This document shows positions 1-8,289 of a stretch of DNA of 64,000 nucleotides, in pieces. Every line of letters begins with the position of its first letter. Position 1 is the first letter of the stretch. The DNA is from Staphylococcus equorum (GTDB lineage Bacteria; Bacillota; Bacilli; Staphylococcales; Staphylococcaceae). The DNA lies in the NCBI RefSeq assembly GCF_029024965.1, contig NZ_CP118982.1:124001-188000 (forward strand), given 5' to 3'. The position numbers and the translations under genes are program-made. The notes below the pieces were generated by a model, which made no database searches, had not been told where the DNA came from, and saw only the letters and a program-made list of their open reading frames with translations.

Positions 1-228
1 ATTGTGGGGATTGGCTTATCTGTATTAGGTTATACGCCGAATGAGGCACAATCAGAGACCACGGTTAATGGTCTGCGTATCATGATTATTGTCGCACCGC
101 TAGTTTTCGTTAGTCTAACAGCATTTTTATATCATAAAGCATTCCATTTAAAAGGTGACTTTTTAAATGATATTGAGAAAACACTCCGATATAAACGTCA
201 GAGAGAACATAGAGAGAATATTAAATAG
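1..228 (+). CDS. lacP: Lactose permease, GPH family, C-terminal end (partial)
   Basis: The open frame runs in from the window edge, so only the last 75 codons are present. The fragment holds one clear hydrophobic segment (about residues 25-45 of the fragment) followed by a basic cytoplasmic tail, as at the C-terminus of glycoside-pentoside-hexuronide:cation symporters. It ends without an appended PTS IIA-like domain, unlike LacS of streptococci and like the permease of the Staphylococcus xylosus lacPH operon. It lies 15 bases upstream of lacZ on the same strand, so the two are surely cotranscribed and it should import lactose. The family call rests partly on this context because most of the protein is missing; the promoter is outside the window. 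Confidence 0.72.
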   Translation: MVGIGLSVLGYTPNEAQSETTVNGLRIMIIVAPLVFVSLTAFLYHKAFHLKGDFLNDIEKTLRYKRQREHRENIK

Positions 229-243
229 AGGGGATGTCATTTT

Positions 244-3219
244 ATGTTAGAAAAGCAATTTCATGAAAATATGGAGGTTCAGCATGTGAACTTGATGCCA
301 AGACGTGCATTTTATATACCTTATCAACGAGGGGAGGCTGACTACCGTTTAGAAACACGTTATAATACAAAAAATGTGACATTATTAAATGGTGATTGGC
401 ACTTTGAATATTTCAATTCTCTAGAAGCATGTTTAAATCAACCTCAACAGATTAAAAAGGATATATTGCCAGTACCGTCTGTATGGAATTTATATGGCTA
501 CGATCAAATACAGTACCTTAACACACAATATCCAATTTCATTTGATCCACCATATGTTCCGAAGTATAACCCATGCGGACGTTATACGCGTTCTTTTGAG
601 TTAAGTTCATATGATATGCAGAGTGATTATCATTTGAATTTTGAAGGTGTCGCTAGCGCATTTTATGTATGGATAAATGATCAATTTGTAGGTTATAGTC
701 AGATATCTCATTCTATTTCAGAATTTGATATTTCAAAATTTGTACGTGATGGAGAAAATACGATACAAGTTCTTGTATTAAAATATTCAGATGGCACATA
801 TTTTGAAGACCAAGATATGTTCAGACATTCAGGTATTTTTAGAGATGTTTATATTTTAAAACGAGCGCAATCACGTGTAGATGATTTTAAAATTGAAACA
901 CACTTAAATGATGATTTGAATAAGGCAACGATAGATGTGAACTTGGCACGTAAACAAGGATTAGACCAAGTTGAATTACACTTATATAATCCATATGGTG
1001 AATTAGTCAGCAGTACTCAAGCTTCAGAACAGTGTAGGTTTACAGTTAACAAACCACAATTATGGTCAGCAGAAAGCCCTGTACTTTATACGTTAGCAAT
1101 TACTACTGCTCAAGAAGTGATTACCCAAAAAATTGGTATTCGAGAAGTTAAAATCAGAGATAATCAATTTTATATTAATGGACAATCTATTAAATTACGT
1201 GGCACCAATCATCATGATAGTGATCCTAAAACAGGCTATACGATAAATGAAACTCAATTTATGAGAGATTTAGAGCTTATGAAGCAAGGTAATTTTAACG
1301 CAATTCGTACAGCACATTATCCGAAATCGCCTTTATTCTATGAATTAACAGACCAATATGGCTTTTATGTGATGAGTGAAGCAGATTTAGAAACGCATGG
1401 TGTAGTTCGTTTATATGGTGAAGAGAACACTGAGCACTTTAATATCATTACGGATGACCCTAAATATCAAACTGCAATTATCGAGCGTATTGAAGCATCA
1501 ATAATCCCTTTGAAAAACTATAGTTCGATTGTTTCATGGTCAATGGGTAATGAATCTGGATATGGCGTTAATATGGTTGAAGGCTTGGCACGAGCGAAAG
1601 AATTAGATGTTACACGACCACTTCATTATGAAGGCACATTACATCGTGATAAATCAAAAGACTATGATTTATCTAACGTTGAAATGATTAGTAGGATGTA
1701 TCCATCTCCAGAAGAAATTGAAACGACATATTTGAAGAACCCGAATTTAGATAAACCCTTTATTTTGTGTGAATATGCGCATGCCATGGGGAATTCACCA
1801 GGCGATCTTCATGATTATCAAAAGCTTGTTGAGGCATACGATAGTTTTATTGGAGGGTTCGTATGGGAATGGTGTGACCACGGAATTCAGACAGGCGTGA
1901 AAGATGGTAAGCCAATATTTAGGTATGGTGGAGATTTCGGAGAACGTCTACATGATGGTAATTTCTGTGTGGACGGTATTGTTTCACCTGACCGTATACC
2001 TCACGAAGGATATTATGAATTTAAACATGAACATAGACCTTTAAAAGTAATAGCGCAAGATGAGTATCAACTGACATTACGTAATCAACTTGATTTCACA
2101 CATATAGAAGATTATTTAAGTGTTGAAGCAACCGCTACTTATTTAAATGGAAAGCGTCAGACGTTTGAAGTTACTTTTACTAAATTCGCACCCCATACGA
2201 CTCAAAATATTGATTTAAGTGATTATATTAATATAAATGAACTTAGTGATTTGATGTTACACTACAAATTGGAATGTACAGATAAGTTACGTCCGGCTCA
2301 TTTTGAATTAGGATATGATCAAATCGTGTACCAACGCCAATCAATGACGTATCAGAATACGAAACCGTCATCAATAGCATATAAAGACGATATTCATACA
2401 ATCCATGTTTCTATTGGTGATTGGATATACACTTTTAATAAAATAGATGCGAGTTTAAAAACAGTTGCGCATGAAGGTGTAATAGTTATGAATCAGAAAA
2501 CAGAAAATAATCTATGGCGTGCACCAACAGATAATGACATCAATGCTAAGCAAGAATGGGCATACGCTGGATATAAAGATATTACTACGCGTGTGCATGA
2601 TTACAGAATCGTTGAAAATAAGAGTGACGTCAGTCTTGTTTTTGATATTGCGTTGGTTAATGAAGCGGTTCCTCCTGTGCTTTCAGGTACACTTACGTGG
2701 ACAATTCAAAACGATGGTACACTTACTGTGAATTATGATTTAGCGAAAGATACATTAGCGCCATTTCTACCACGTTTCGGTTTAGCCATGACATTACCAA
2801 GTAACTATGAGCAAGTCGAATATTATGGGAATGGTCCTTATAGCAGTTATCAAGATAAAGGTGTGGCAACATATTTAGATTATTTCGAAACGACAGTGAC
2901 AGATAATGTAAGTAACGATATCAAACCTCAAGAATCAGGAAGTCATAATCAGACTACATTTGTTAAAGTTTCAAATGGTCGAAATGCTATGGTTTTAACA
3001 AGTGGAGACACATTCAGTTTTAATACAACGCATTATTCATTAAATCAGCTAACGCATACGTCACATAAAGACGAATTAGAAGTCGAAGATTATACGTATT
3101 TGCATATTGATTATGCTCAAAGTGGGATTGGCTCTAATAGTTGCGGTCCAGAATTAAATGAAGCTTATCGACTCAATGATACACAATTAAAATTTAATTT
3201 TAAATTGAATTTTGAGTAG
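244..3219 (+). CDS. lacZ: Beta-galactosidase, glycoside hydrolase family 2
   Basis: This 991-residue cytoplasmic enzyme hydrolyses lactose to glucose and galactose. It has the full GH2 order: N-terminal sugar-binding domain, immunoglobulin-like domain, TIM barrel and C-terminal beta-galactosidase small-chain domain. The acid/base glutamate is E437 in the motif SWSMGNESGYG and the nucleophile is E510 in LCEYAHAMGNS. Length fits LacH of S. xylosus and LacZ of E. coli (about 1000 residues). The GAGGGG ribosome site at 228-233 supports the ATG. It follows the lactose permease and is closed by a terminator at 3281, so the operon appears to end here. A hydrolytic beta-galactosidase fits novobiocin-resistant staphylococci rather than the tagatose-6-phosphate route of S. 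aureus (established knowledge). Confidence 0.95.
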   Translation: MLEKQFHENMEVQHVNLMPRRAFYIPYQRGEADYRLETRYNTKNVTLLNGDWHFEYFNSLEACLNQPQQIKKDILPVPSVWNLYGYDQIQYLNTQYPISFDPPYVPKYNPCGRYTRSFELSSYDMQSDYHLNFEGVASAFYVWINDQFVGYSQISHSISEFDISKFVRDGENTIQVLVLKYSDGTYFEDQDMFRHSGIFRDVYILKRAQSRVDDFKIETHLNDDLNKATIDVNLARKQGLDQVELHLYNPYGELVSSTQASEQCRFTVNKPQLWSAESPVLYTLAITTAQEVITQKIGIREVKIRDNQFYINGQSIKLRGTNHHDSDPKTGYTINETQFMRDLELMKQGNFNAIRTAHYPKSPLFYELTDQYGFYVMSEADLETHGVVRLYGEENTEHFNIITDDPKYQTAIIERIEASIIPLKNYSSIVSWSMGNESGYGVNMVEGLARAKELDVTRPLHYEGTLHRDKSKDYDLSNVEMISRMYPSPEEIETTYLKNPNLDKPFILCEYAHAMGNSPGDLHDYQKLVEAYDSFIGGFVWEWCDHGIQTGVKDGKPIFRYGGDFGERLHDGNFCVDGIVSPDRIPHEGYYEFKHEHRPLKVIAQDEYQLTLRNQLDFTHIEDYLSVEATATYLNGKRQTFEVTFTKFAPHTTQNIDLSDYININELSDLMLHYKLECTDKLRPAHFELGYDQIVYQRQSMTYQNTKPSSIAYKDDIHTIHVSIGDWIYTFNKIDASLKTVAHEGVIVMNQKTENNLWRAPTDNDINAKQEWAYAGYKDITTRVHDYRIVENKSDVSLVFDIALVNEAVPPVLSGTLTWTIQNDGTLTVNYDLAKDTLAPFLPRFGLAMTLPSNYEQVEYYGNGPYSSYQDKGVATYLDYFETTVTDNVSNDIKPQESGSHNQTTFVKVSNGRNAMVLTSGDTFSFNTTHYSLNQLTHTSHKDELEVEDYTYLHIDYAQSGIGSNSCGPELNEAYRLNDTQLKFNFKLNFE

Positions 3220-3280
3220 CTAGTGTTTAAGGTGTTCACTCATATTAGTCAGCAATTCAGAAATTTATTTTATATTTGAA

Positions 3281-3317
3281 AAGGCCGTTATCACGAAATG
3301 TGGTAATGGCCTTTTTT
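3281..3317 (+). terminator. Intrinsic terminator after lacZ
   Basis: AAGGCCGTTATCAC pairs, with GU wobbles, with TGGTAATGGCCTT around a six-base loop and runs into a T tract. It closes the lactose operon. The rest of the gap up to 3513 is AT-rich and shows only the upstream region of the LysR gene. Confidence 0.85.
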
Positions 3318-3521
3318 GAATTAAATCTTCATGACAAATAGTGATTTAGCTATTTCCTTGGAAAATAATAAGATGACATAAAAATAAATCATGGTGTTAT
3401 ATTTCCAATACATGCTAAAATTAAAATTAATAATAATGCTAAAAATTTCTGTATTATAAAATATAAAAATAATTGAACTATAGAACACTACATTCATAAT
3501 ATAAAAGAAGGTGTGATTTTA

Positions 3522-4409
3522 TTGGAACTTAGACATATGCAGTATTTTGTTGAAGTCGTAAAACAAAAAAGTATGACGAAAGCAGCAGCTAAACTTTTTA
3601 TTACACAGCCAACAATTAGTAATACGATTAGATTACTAGAAAAAGAATTAGAAGTAACATTATTTAATAGATATAAAAACCAAATATACCTAACTGATGC
3701 AGGAGAGGCATTCTTTTTTCAATGTAAAGAAATGCTAAAAATGTATGAAAACATCCCTAATGAATTAAGTAATCTTTTAGAATTGAAAAGTGGACATTTA
3801 AAAATAGGCATCCCTACAATTATTAATATTCGAAGACTAATAAAACTCATCTCTCAGTTTCATGATTCTTATCCAAATGTAACATTTCAACTTTTTGAAA
3901 ATGGAAGTAAAAAAATTGAAAATGATATATATTATGGTGATTTGGATATGGGGATTACTGTCTTACCGACGAATCATAAAATTTTCAGTACATTCACTTT
4001 TTTGGAAGAAAAATTAAAGCTTGTAGTTCATAAAGATCATCCATTATCTGATAAAGATACGATTGATATTGAAGATTTAGAGCATCAAGAATTTATTTTA
4101 TTTAATTCTGATTTTTACTTAAACGATAAAATAAAAAATACGTGTAGAAACTATGGGTTTAATCCTAATATTATTTTTGAAACGACTCAGTGGAGCTTTA
4201 TAGAAGAAATGTTAATAAATAATATGGGCATCTGTATATTACCTGAGGGGATACTTGATTTATTGGATAAAGATTTGAAAGCTATTAGTATTAACGAACC
4301 TTCAATGAAATGGGAACTTGCCATTATTTGGAGAAAAGATATCATAGTTGATTCATTAACTAAAAATTGGATTAAATTTATACAAGAAAACTACTTATTA
4401 CACCATTAA
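3522..4409 (+). CDS. LysR-family transcriptional regulator
   Basis: A 295-residue regulator of the LysR type. Residues 1-60 form the winged helix-turn-helix (starting MELRHMQYF, with the family motif on to FITQPTISNTIRLLEKELE); residues from about 90 form the periplasmic-binding-like effector domain. I prefer the TTG start at 3522, which places AAGGTG at 3508-3513 at normal spacing and gives the canonical LysR N-terminus; a GTG at 3513 would sit on top of the ribosome site. LysR regulators usually control a neighbouring or divergent gene; here the next gene downstream is a thioesterase separated by a strong hairpin. The effector is unknown. Confidence 0.85.
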   Translation: MELRHMQYFVEVVKQKSMTKAAAKLFITQPTISNTIRLLEKELEVTLFNRYKNQIYLTDAGEAFFFQCKEMLKMYENIPNELSNLLELKSGHLKIGIPTIINIRRLIKLISQFHDSYPNVTFQLFENGSKKIENDIYYGDLDMGITVLPTNHKIFSTFTFLEEKLKLVVHKDHPLSDKDTIDIEDLEHQEFILFNSDFYLNDKIKNTCRNYGFNPNIIFETTQWSFIEEMLINNMGICILPEGILDLLDKDLKAISINEPSMKWELAIIWRKDIIVDSLTKNWIKFIQENYLLHH

Positions 4410-4469
4410 ACGCAAGGTCATTCACAAAATTTATGCCCTTATAAAAAAAGGATATTTTCTATTTATATG

Positions 4470-4517
4470 CTCCCGCTCTATAATTTATGACATAAACATT
4501 ATAGAACGGGAGTTTTT
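4470..4517 (+). terminator. Hairpin with T tract abutting the next start codon; 3' arm holds the ribosome site
   Basis: CTCCCGCTCTATAAT at 4470-4484 pairs with ATTATAGAACGGGAG at 4498-4512 (14 of 15 positions), followed by TTTTTC and the ATG of the thioesterase gene at 4519. It has the form of an intrinsic terminator for the LysR gene, but the CGGGAG at the base of its 3' arm is also the only ribosome site of the next gene. Confidence 0.8.
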
Positions 4518-4518
4518 C

Positions 4519-5046
4519 ATGGAAAATTATAAATATCCGAGCGATAGTAAAATTGTCAGTACCGATCAAGTGTTAATTAATGACTTAAATAATTACAACA
4601 CACTATTTGGTGGCGTATTGATGAAAAAAATCGATAATAATGCGACATTGTCTGCTAGAAGACATGCAAGAGTTAAAGAATGTGTCACAGCATCTACAGA
4701 TAGTGTAGAATTTTTACATCCTATTACTCAATCTGATTCAGTTTGTATAGAATCTTCTGTAGTTTATACAGGAGAAAAATCTATGGAAATATTTTGTAAG
4801 GTTATTTCGGAAGATATGATTACAGCAGAAAGAAAAATTGCTGCTATCGCTTTTCTTACGTTTGTAGCCTTAGATGAAAACAAAAAATCAATTAAAGTAC
4901 CTAAAATTACAGCGCAGACTCAAGATGAAAAAACATTGTATATGTATGGTGAAGAAAGAGCGAAAATGCGTAAAGCGAGAAGAGCACAAAGTAAAACATT
5001 AATTAAGTCTCTTAATTTATGTAAACCATGGGAATTGGAGAAGTGA
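4519..5046 (+). CDS. Acyl-CoA thioesterase, hot-dog fold (YkhA/BFIT type)
   Basis: A 175-residue protein of the acyl-CoA hydrolase group that cleaves acyl-CoA thioesters in the cytoplasm. The N-terminal segment NDLNNYNTLFGGVLMKKID matches the hot-dog active-site region in which an N/D residue precedes the GG turn; the central helix is followed by the strands SVEFLHPI and VVYTGEKSMEIF. The C-terminal third is charged and extends past the fold, as in YkhA-type single-domain enzymes. The ribosome site CGGGAG is inside the hairpin at 4470-4512. Acyl chain preference cannot be read from the sequence. Confidence 0.85.
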   Translation: MENYKYPSDSKIVSTDQVLINDLNNYNTLFGGVLMKKIDNNATLSARRHARVKECVTASTDSVEFLHPITQSDSVCIESSVVYTGEKSMEIFCKVISEDMITAERKIAAIAFLTFVALDENKKSIKVPKITAQTQDEKTLYMYGEERAKMRKARRAQSKTLIKSLNLCKPWELEK

Positions 5047-5051
5047 TAAAA

Positions 5052-5426
5052 ATGGTTAATGAAATGGATGAACTCACACAATGCAAATTAGATTTAAAAA
5101 CTTTGAGAGAAGAATCTCCTCAGTTATATGAGCAATTAGAATATATAGCAAGTTTAACAAGACAATTAAGTATTCACTATAAATATTTAGGATTACTTAT
5201 GTTTTCAAATAATAATGAAGCTATTCAAAACAATAGACCTATCTTAATTAGGGATTCTGTTTTGGAGTTATATGAAAGAGAAGTTGAAAAAGTAAAACAA
5301 AATAATGAATTCAAATTTGTTAATGAAATGATATTAAAATTCCAATTTGTAGCTTACTCACAAATATTCCTTATCGTTTTAGGTGCAGAACCTAGTTTTG
5401 TATTTAATAACACGATTATTAAATAA
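5052..5426 (+). CDS. Hypothetical protein, helical, 124 residues
   Basis: I do not recognise this gene. The ATG at 5052 is preferred over an in-frame ATG at 5028 inside the thioesterase gene because GGAGAAG at 5037-5043 gives proper spacing. The product is predicted almost entirely helical: a charged first half (residues 1-35) and two more hydrophobic helices near residues 35-60 and 95-118, with no signal peptide and no cysteine or histidine motif apart from single residues. It begins five bases after the thioesterase stop and is probably translated from the same mRNA, so a role with the thioesterase or its lipid substrate is possible but unsupported. Confidence 0.6.
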   Translation: MVNEMDELTQCKLDLKTLREESPQLYEQLEYIASLTRQLSIHYKYLGLLMFSNNNEAIQNNRPILIRDSVLELYEREVEKVKQNNEFKFVNEMILKFQFVAYSQIFLIVLGAEPSFVFNNTIIK

Positions 5427-5464
5427 TACAGGGCTACTTCTATCTTGAAATGAGGCAGCAATAA

Positions 5465-5653
5465 ATGAGCATATCAGAATGTAGATATTTATGTATCAAA
5501 CAAGACAAATCCTTTGAAAAAGGTAAGCTATATTGGCTTTTCCCAACAGAGGTGTCTACACTTGATGAAAAATATTTTTACGTATCAAACGATGGACAAC
5601 TTTTAACAGAAGCGTACAAAAGTAGTAACTTTATTAAAAGTGTCTCGAACTAA
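5465..5653 (+). CDS. Hypothetical small protein, 62 residues
   Basis: A short frame of 62 codons with TGAGGCAG about ten bases before the ATG. The product is a soluble, beta-rich protein (segments CRYLCIKQD, KGKLYWLFPTEV, EKYFYVSNDG) resembling small SH3-like proteins encoded in staphylococcal chromosomes and phages, but I cannot assign a family. It is in line with the two preceding genes and is followed after about 165 bases by a bidirectional terminator. Likely real given codon use and ribosome site; function unknown. Confidence 0.5.
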   Translation: MSISECRYLCIKQDKSFEKGKLYWLFPTEVSTLDEKYFYVSNDGQLLTEAYKSSNFIKSVSN

Positions 5654-5817
5654 TGTAATTTAGCATTTTTTAAATACGGTAGGAACTCAATCCACTGTTG
5701 TTTTAAAAAATTAGGATTTTGAACATGTCTAGTTATCTATTTTATAGTATGCATCCTCAATCATACTATTCCTTAGTTGGCCGGACTCTTCAAAATATGA
5801 CAAGTATAGATGTATAA

Positions 5818-5858
5818 AAAAAGCAGTCACAAATTTAATGATTTGTGACTGCTTTTTA
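5818..5858. terminator. Bidirectional intrinsic terminator
   Basis: Near-perfect stem AAAGCAGTCACAAAT / ATTTGTGACTGCTTT with A tract before and T tract after. It serves the plus-strand gene set ending at 5653 and the minus-strand zinc-ribbon gene ending at 5864. Confidence 0.85.
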
Positions 5859-5863
5859 TAATA

Positions 5864-5995
5864 TCATTCTTTTTCAACATTTGATGCACAAGCAAAGCAA
5901 TACAAGTGATTGTCATTATATTCACCATTCAAGAAACCATTTAAACAATAAATATCTTTTTGGCAGACAGAACATTTCCCTACTAATTCTCTCAT
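5864..5995 (-). CDS. Small zinc-ribbon protein, 43 residues
   Basis: A 44-codon gene. The product begins MRELVGKCSVCQKDIYC and ends with CFACASNVEKE, giving CxxC ... CxxC spacing typical of a zinc ribbon or LIM-like knuckle. AAAGGGG stands at a good distance before the ATG on the minus strand, and the bidirectional terminator at 5818-5858 lies just past the stop, so it looks like a complete one-gene unit. Function is not known; such ribbons often bind nucleic acid or partner proteins. It is not iron-related by sequence, although it sits beside the sir locus. Confidence 0.7.
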   Translation of the reverse strand: MRELVGKCSVCQKDIYCLNGFLNGEYNDNHLYCFACASNVEKE

Positions 5996-6107
5996 TTTAA
6001 AAACCCCTTTGAAAATTCATGCATTCGTCTTAAGTTAATCATACTATAAATCAATAATATTTATACAGTTGAGATAAAGGGACTAAATATGTTTTGTATA
6101 ATTGTAT

Positions 6108-6217
6108 CGATTTTGGAACGTGCTGACGCCCAGGGAAATAGTATGAGGGAGAGACTACAGGCTCGAGCCATACCCCTAGGCAAGCATGCACTTTCAAAAT
6201 CGTAAGATTTTAGTATA
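6108..6217. repeat. Imperfect palindromic intergenic repeat, copy A
   Basis: A nested hairpin: outer stem CGATTTTG (6108-6115) with CAAAATCG (6195-6202), middle stem GCCCAGGG (6128-6135) with CCCTAGGC (6174-6181), inner stem GTATG with CATAC, and an apical segment AGACTACAGGCT. A second copy lies at 40689-40806 with different stem bases but the same apical segment and the same GCATGCAC on the 3' flank. It resembles the palindromic repeats scattered between genes in Bacillales genomes, but I cannot name the family. Confidence 0.75.
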
Positions 6218-6221
6218 GAAA

Positions 6222-6257
6222 AAAGAACTAATACATAATTTAATGTATTAGTTCTTT
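6222..6257 (-). terminator. Intrinsic terminator after sirC
   Basis: AAAGAACTAATACAT and ATGTATTAGTTCTTT form a perfect 15-bp stem. On the minus strand it is followed by TTTTCT, so it ends the sirABC transcript. Confidence 0.85.
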
Positions 6258-6280
6258 GCATTTGAGAATATATGATCATA

Positions 6281-7279
6281 TCAGAGTTTTTTTACAGTCA
6301 ATAATAAATAGATAAAGAATGGGGCGCCGAATGCAGCAATGAACACACCAGCCGGAACTTCTTTTGGTAAAAACACCGTTCTTCCTATAAGATCCGCAAT
6401 GACGATGGAAAGTGCGCCAAAGATCGCTGACATTAATAAGCGCTTTAAATAATTCCCTTTAATTAAAGCTTTAGCAATATGCGGTGAGATTAAACCAACA
6501 AAGCCAATGTTACCCACAAAACTAATCGCTGCACCAGCAAGTATCGTTGTAATCACCATTTGAATGAGTCGCGTTTGATTAACCTTTACGCCTAAACCTG
6601 TGGCAACATTATCATGCATAACGGATACTTTCATTCTCGGAAGCACGATAATCAACAATGGCAAAGTACACACTATAAATAACCCCAATATCAAACTGTT
6701 TTCAAATGTGGCACCAGATAAACTACCGACAAGCCAAGTATAGGCTTTAGACGCAGCAAGTTGTTTTGTAAGCACAAGCGTGCCATTAACGAGCGCCATA
6801 AATAACGTTTGAAGTGCGATACCAATAATAACTAATGTCGTTGGTTGGATATTGCCCTTTTTTTGAAAACTGATAAGAATCATCATGACCACAGCTGCAC
6901 CAGTGAGCGAAAACGCCGGCAGCCAATGGACACTAATATCTCCTAAAAACGCAATAAATGCTACTGCACCAAATGTTGCGCCACCTGTTACACCTATAAT
7001 ATCTGGAGAGGCGATAGGATTTTTAAGTACATTTTGTAGAATCAAACCACTAACGCCAAGTGCTGCACCAGCTACAATAGCCAATATAATTCTTGGCAAG
7101 CGCAACACTTCGATTGTAAATTGATCAGGACTTGAAATAGGATCAATAATATAAGAAAGGATACTATTTAACGATATAAAAGTAGACCCCAGCATTAAAC
7201 TCAAGATTGAAAAAACAATCAATATGAGAACGGCAATGACTAAGCGTTTAGTATCTTTTTTATGGACTGTCTCATTCAT
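6281..7279 (-). CDS. sirC: Staphyloferrin B ABC transporter permease SirC
   Basis: A 332-residue FecCD-family integral membrane permease with about nine hydrophobic segments. Hallmarks are the segment LGVSGLILQNVLKNPIASPDIIG near residues 95-120 and FVGNIGFVGLISPHIAK in the ATPase-contacting loop near residue 255. With SirB it forms the membrane channel for ferric staphyloferrin B delivered by lipoprotein SirA. Its ATG overlaps the sirB stop by four bases, so translation is coupled. No ATPase gene is present in the locus, matching S. aureus, where the housekeeping FhuC ATPase serves this importer (established knowledge). It is transcribed from the Fur-controlled sirA promoter. Confidence 0.95.
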   Translation of the reverse strand: MNETVHKKDTKRLVIAVLILIVFSILSLMLGSTFISLNSILSYIIDPISSPDQFTIEVLRLPRIILAIVAGAALGVSGLILQNVLKNPIASPDIIGVTGGATFGAVAFIAFLGDISVHWLPAFSLTGAAVVMMILISFQKKGNIQPTTLVIIGIALQTLFMALVNGTLVLTKQLAASKAYTWLVGSLSGATFENSLILGLFIVCTLPLLIIVLPRMKVSVMHDNVATGLGVKVNQTRLIQMVITTILAGAAISFVGNIGFVGLISPHIAKALIKGNYLKRLLMSAIFGALSIVIADLIGRTVFLPKEVPAGVFIAAFGAPFFIYLLLTVKKL

Positions 7280-8271
7280 ATGCGTTGAATTCCTTTCCTA
7301 ATAATATAAATAAGTGTAATTGAGCCAATGACTGCTGTGATAACACCTATAGGAAGTTCGAGTGGTTTAATAATTGTCCTAGCTAAAATATCGGACAATG
7401 TCATTAATATAGCGCCACTAACCGCAGTGAAAGGTATTAAATATTTATAGTTAGCCGGCATTAACTTTTTACTAATATTCGGTACGATTAACCCGATAAA
7501 CATAATAGATCCTGCAAGTGCGACCGAAATGCCGGCAAGCGCACTAATAGTTAATACCATAACCCTTTTTGTTAATTTGACCTTTTGACCAAGTGAAGAA
7601 GCAATTTCATCACTCGTCATTAAGATGTTGATATGTGACGACATCGCAAAGGCAATGAGCAGAAATATAATAATTATTGGAATCACCCAAGGCACTTCCC
7701 ACACATTACGCATAGCAACAGAACCACTTAGCCAAAACAGAAAACTTTGTAAATTGCTTTGGTTCATAATTAAAATGCCCTGTGTAAATGCTCCGAATAA
7801 TGCTGAAATCGCTGCGCCAGCCAATATCACACGTTTAGGTGAAAATTGCGCTTGTTTAAACATGCCAAGTGTAATGACAAGAACAGTTACAATAATTGCC
7901 CCAATAAATGAAATAGTTATGAGCGCTTCAAATGATTGCACTTTAAAAAATGTTAAGCCACAAATCACAAAGAACACGGCGCCTGAATTAACACCAAACA
8001 GCCCAGGTGAAGCAATTGGATTACGTGTTAATACTTGCATAAGCAAACCAGATACAGAGAACGCCGCGCCGGTAAGTAGAGCAATGATTGTTCGTGATGC
8101 GCGTGATTCGGCAAGTAGAATATGTATATCGTTATTGCTATTAAAGTGGAACAACGCTTGTACCAACTGTGAAAGTGATACAAGCGTGTTTCCAATTATT
8201 AAACTTAAAATCGTTACAACGATAAGGCATAAACCAGAAAGCATTAATTTATACCGCGGTTTAAGTAACAT
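7276..8271 (-). CDS. sirB: Staphyloferrin B ABC transporter permease SirB
   Basis: A 331-residue FecCD-family permease, partner of SirC in the inner-membrane heterodimer. It shows the conserved SVSGLLMQVLTRNPIASPGL region near residues 75-95 and the coupling segment GSIMFIGLIVPNISKKL near residue 255. It follows sirA by 18 bases with a GGAGTTACCTC-type ribosome site and overlaps sirC, consistent with a three-gene sirABC operon. Identification rests on family motifs plus position beside sirA and sbnA, an arrangement peculiar to staphylococcal staphyloferrin B loci. Confidence 0.95.
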   Translation of the reverse strand: MLLKPRYKLMLSGLCLIVVTILSLIIGNTLVSLSQLVQALFHFNSNNDIHILLAESRASRTIIALLTGAAFSVSGLLMQVLTRNPIASPGLFGVNSGAVFFVICGLTFFKVQSFEALITISFIGAIIVTVLVITLGMFKQAQFSPKRVILAGAAISALFGAFTQGILIMNQSNLQSFLFWLSGSVAMRNVWEVPWVIPIIIIFLLIAFAMSSHINILMTSDEIASSLGQKVKLTKRVMVLTISALAGISVALAGSIMFIGLIVPNISKKLMPANYKYLIPFTAVSGAILMTLSDILARTIIKPLELPIGVITAVIGSITLIYIIRKGIQRI

Positions 8272-8289
8272 GAGGTAACTCCTTATTGA

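Noticed and set aside
1..3219. lacZ locus as recently acquired DNA
   Set aside because: Codon use and base composition look like the neighbours, and no mobile element or repeat flanks it in the window.
5725..5817. 30-codon plus-strand frame starting MSSYLFYSMHPQ
   Set aside because: Only a weak AGGA precedes it and it ends in the terminator stem; no similarity seen.
6061..6279. 72-codon minus-strand frame upstream of the zinc-ribbon gene
   Set aside because: It runs through the palindromic repeat and the sirC terminator, so it cannot be a normal gene.
7625..8278. 217-codon plus-strand open frame opposite sirB
   Set aside because: It is the antisense shadow of the sirB coding frame; the product is low in hydrophobic order, has no ribosome site and no recognisable domain.
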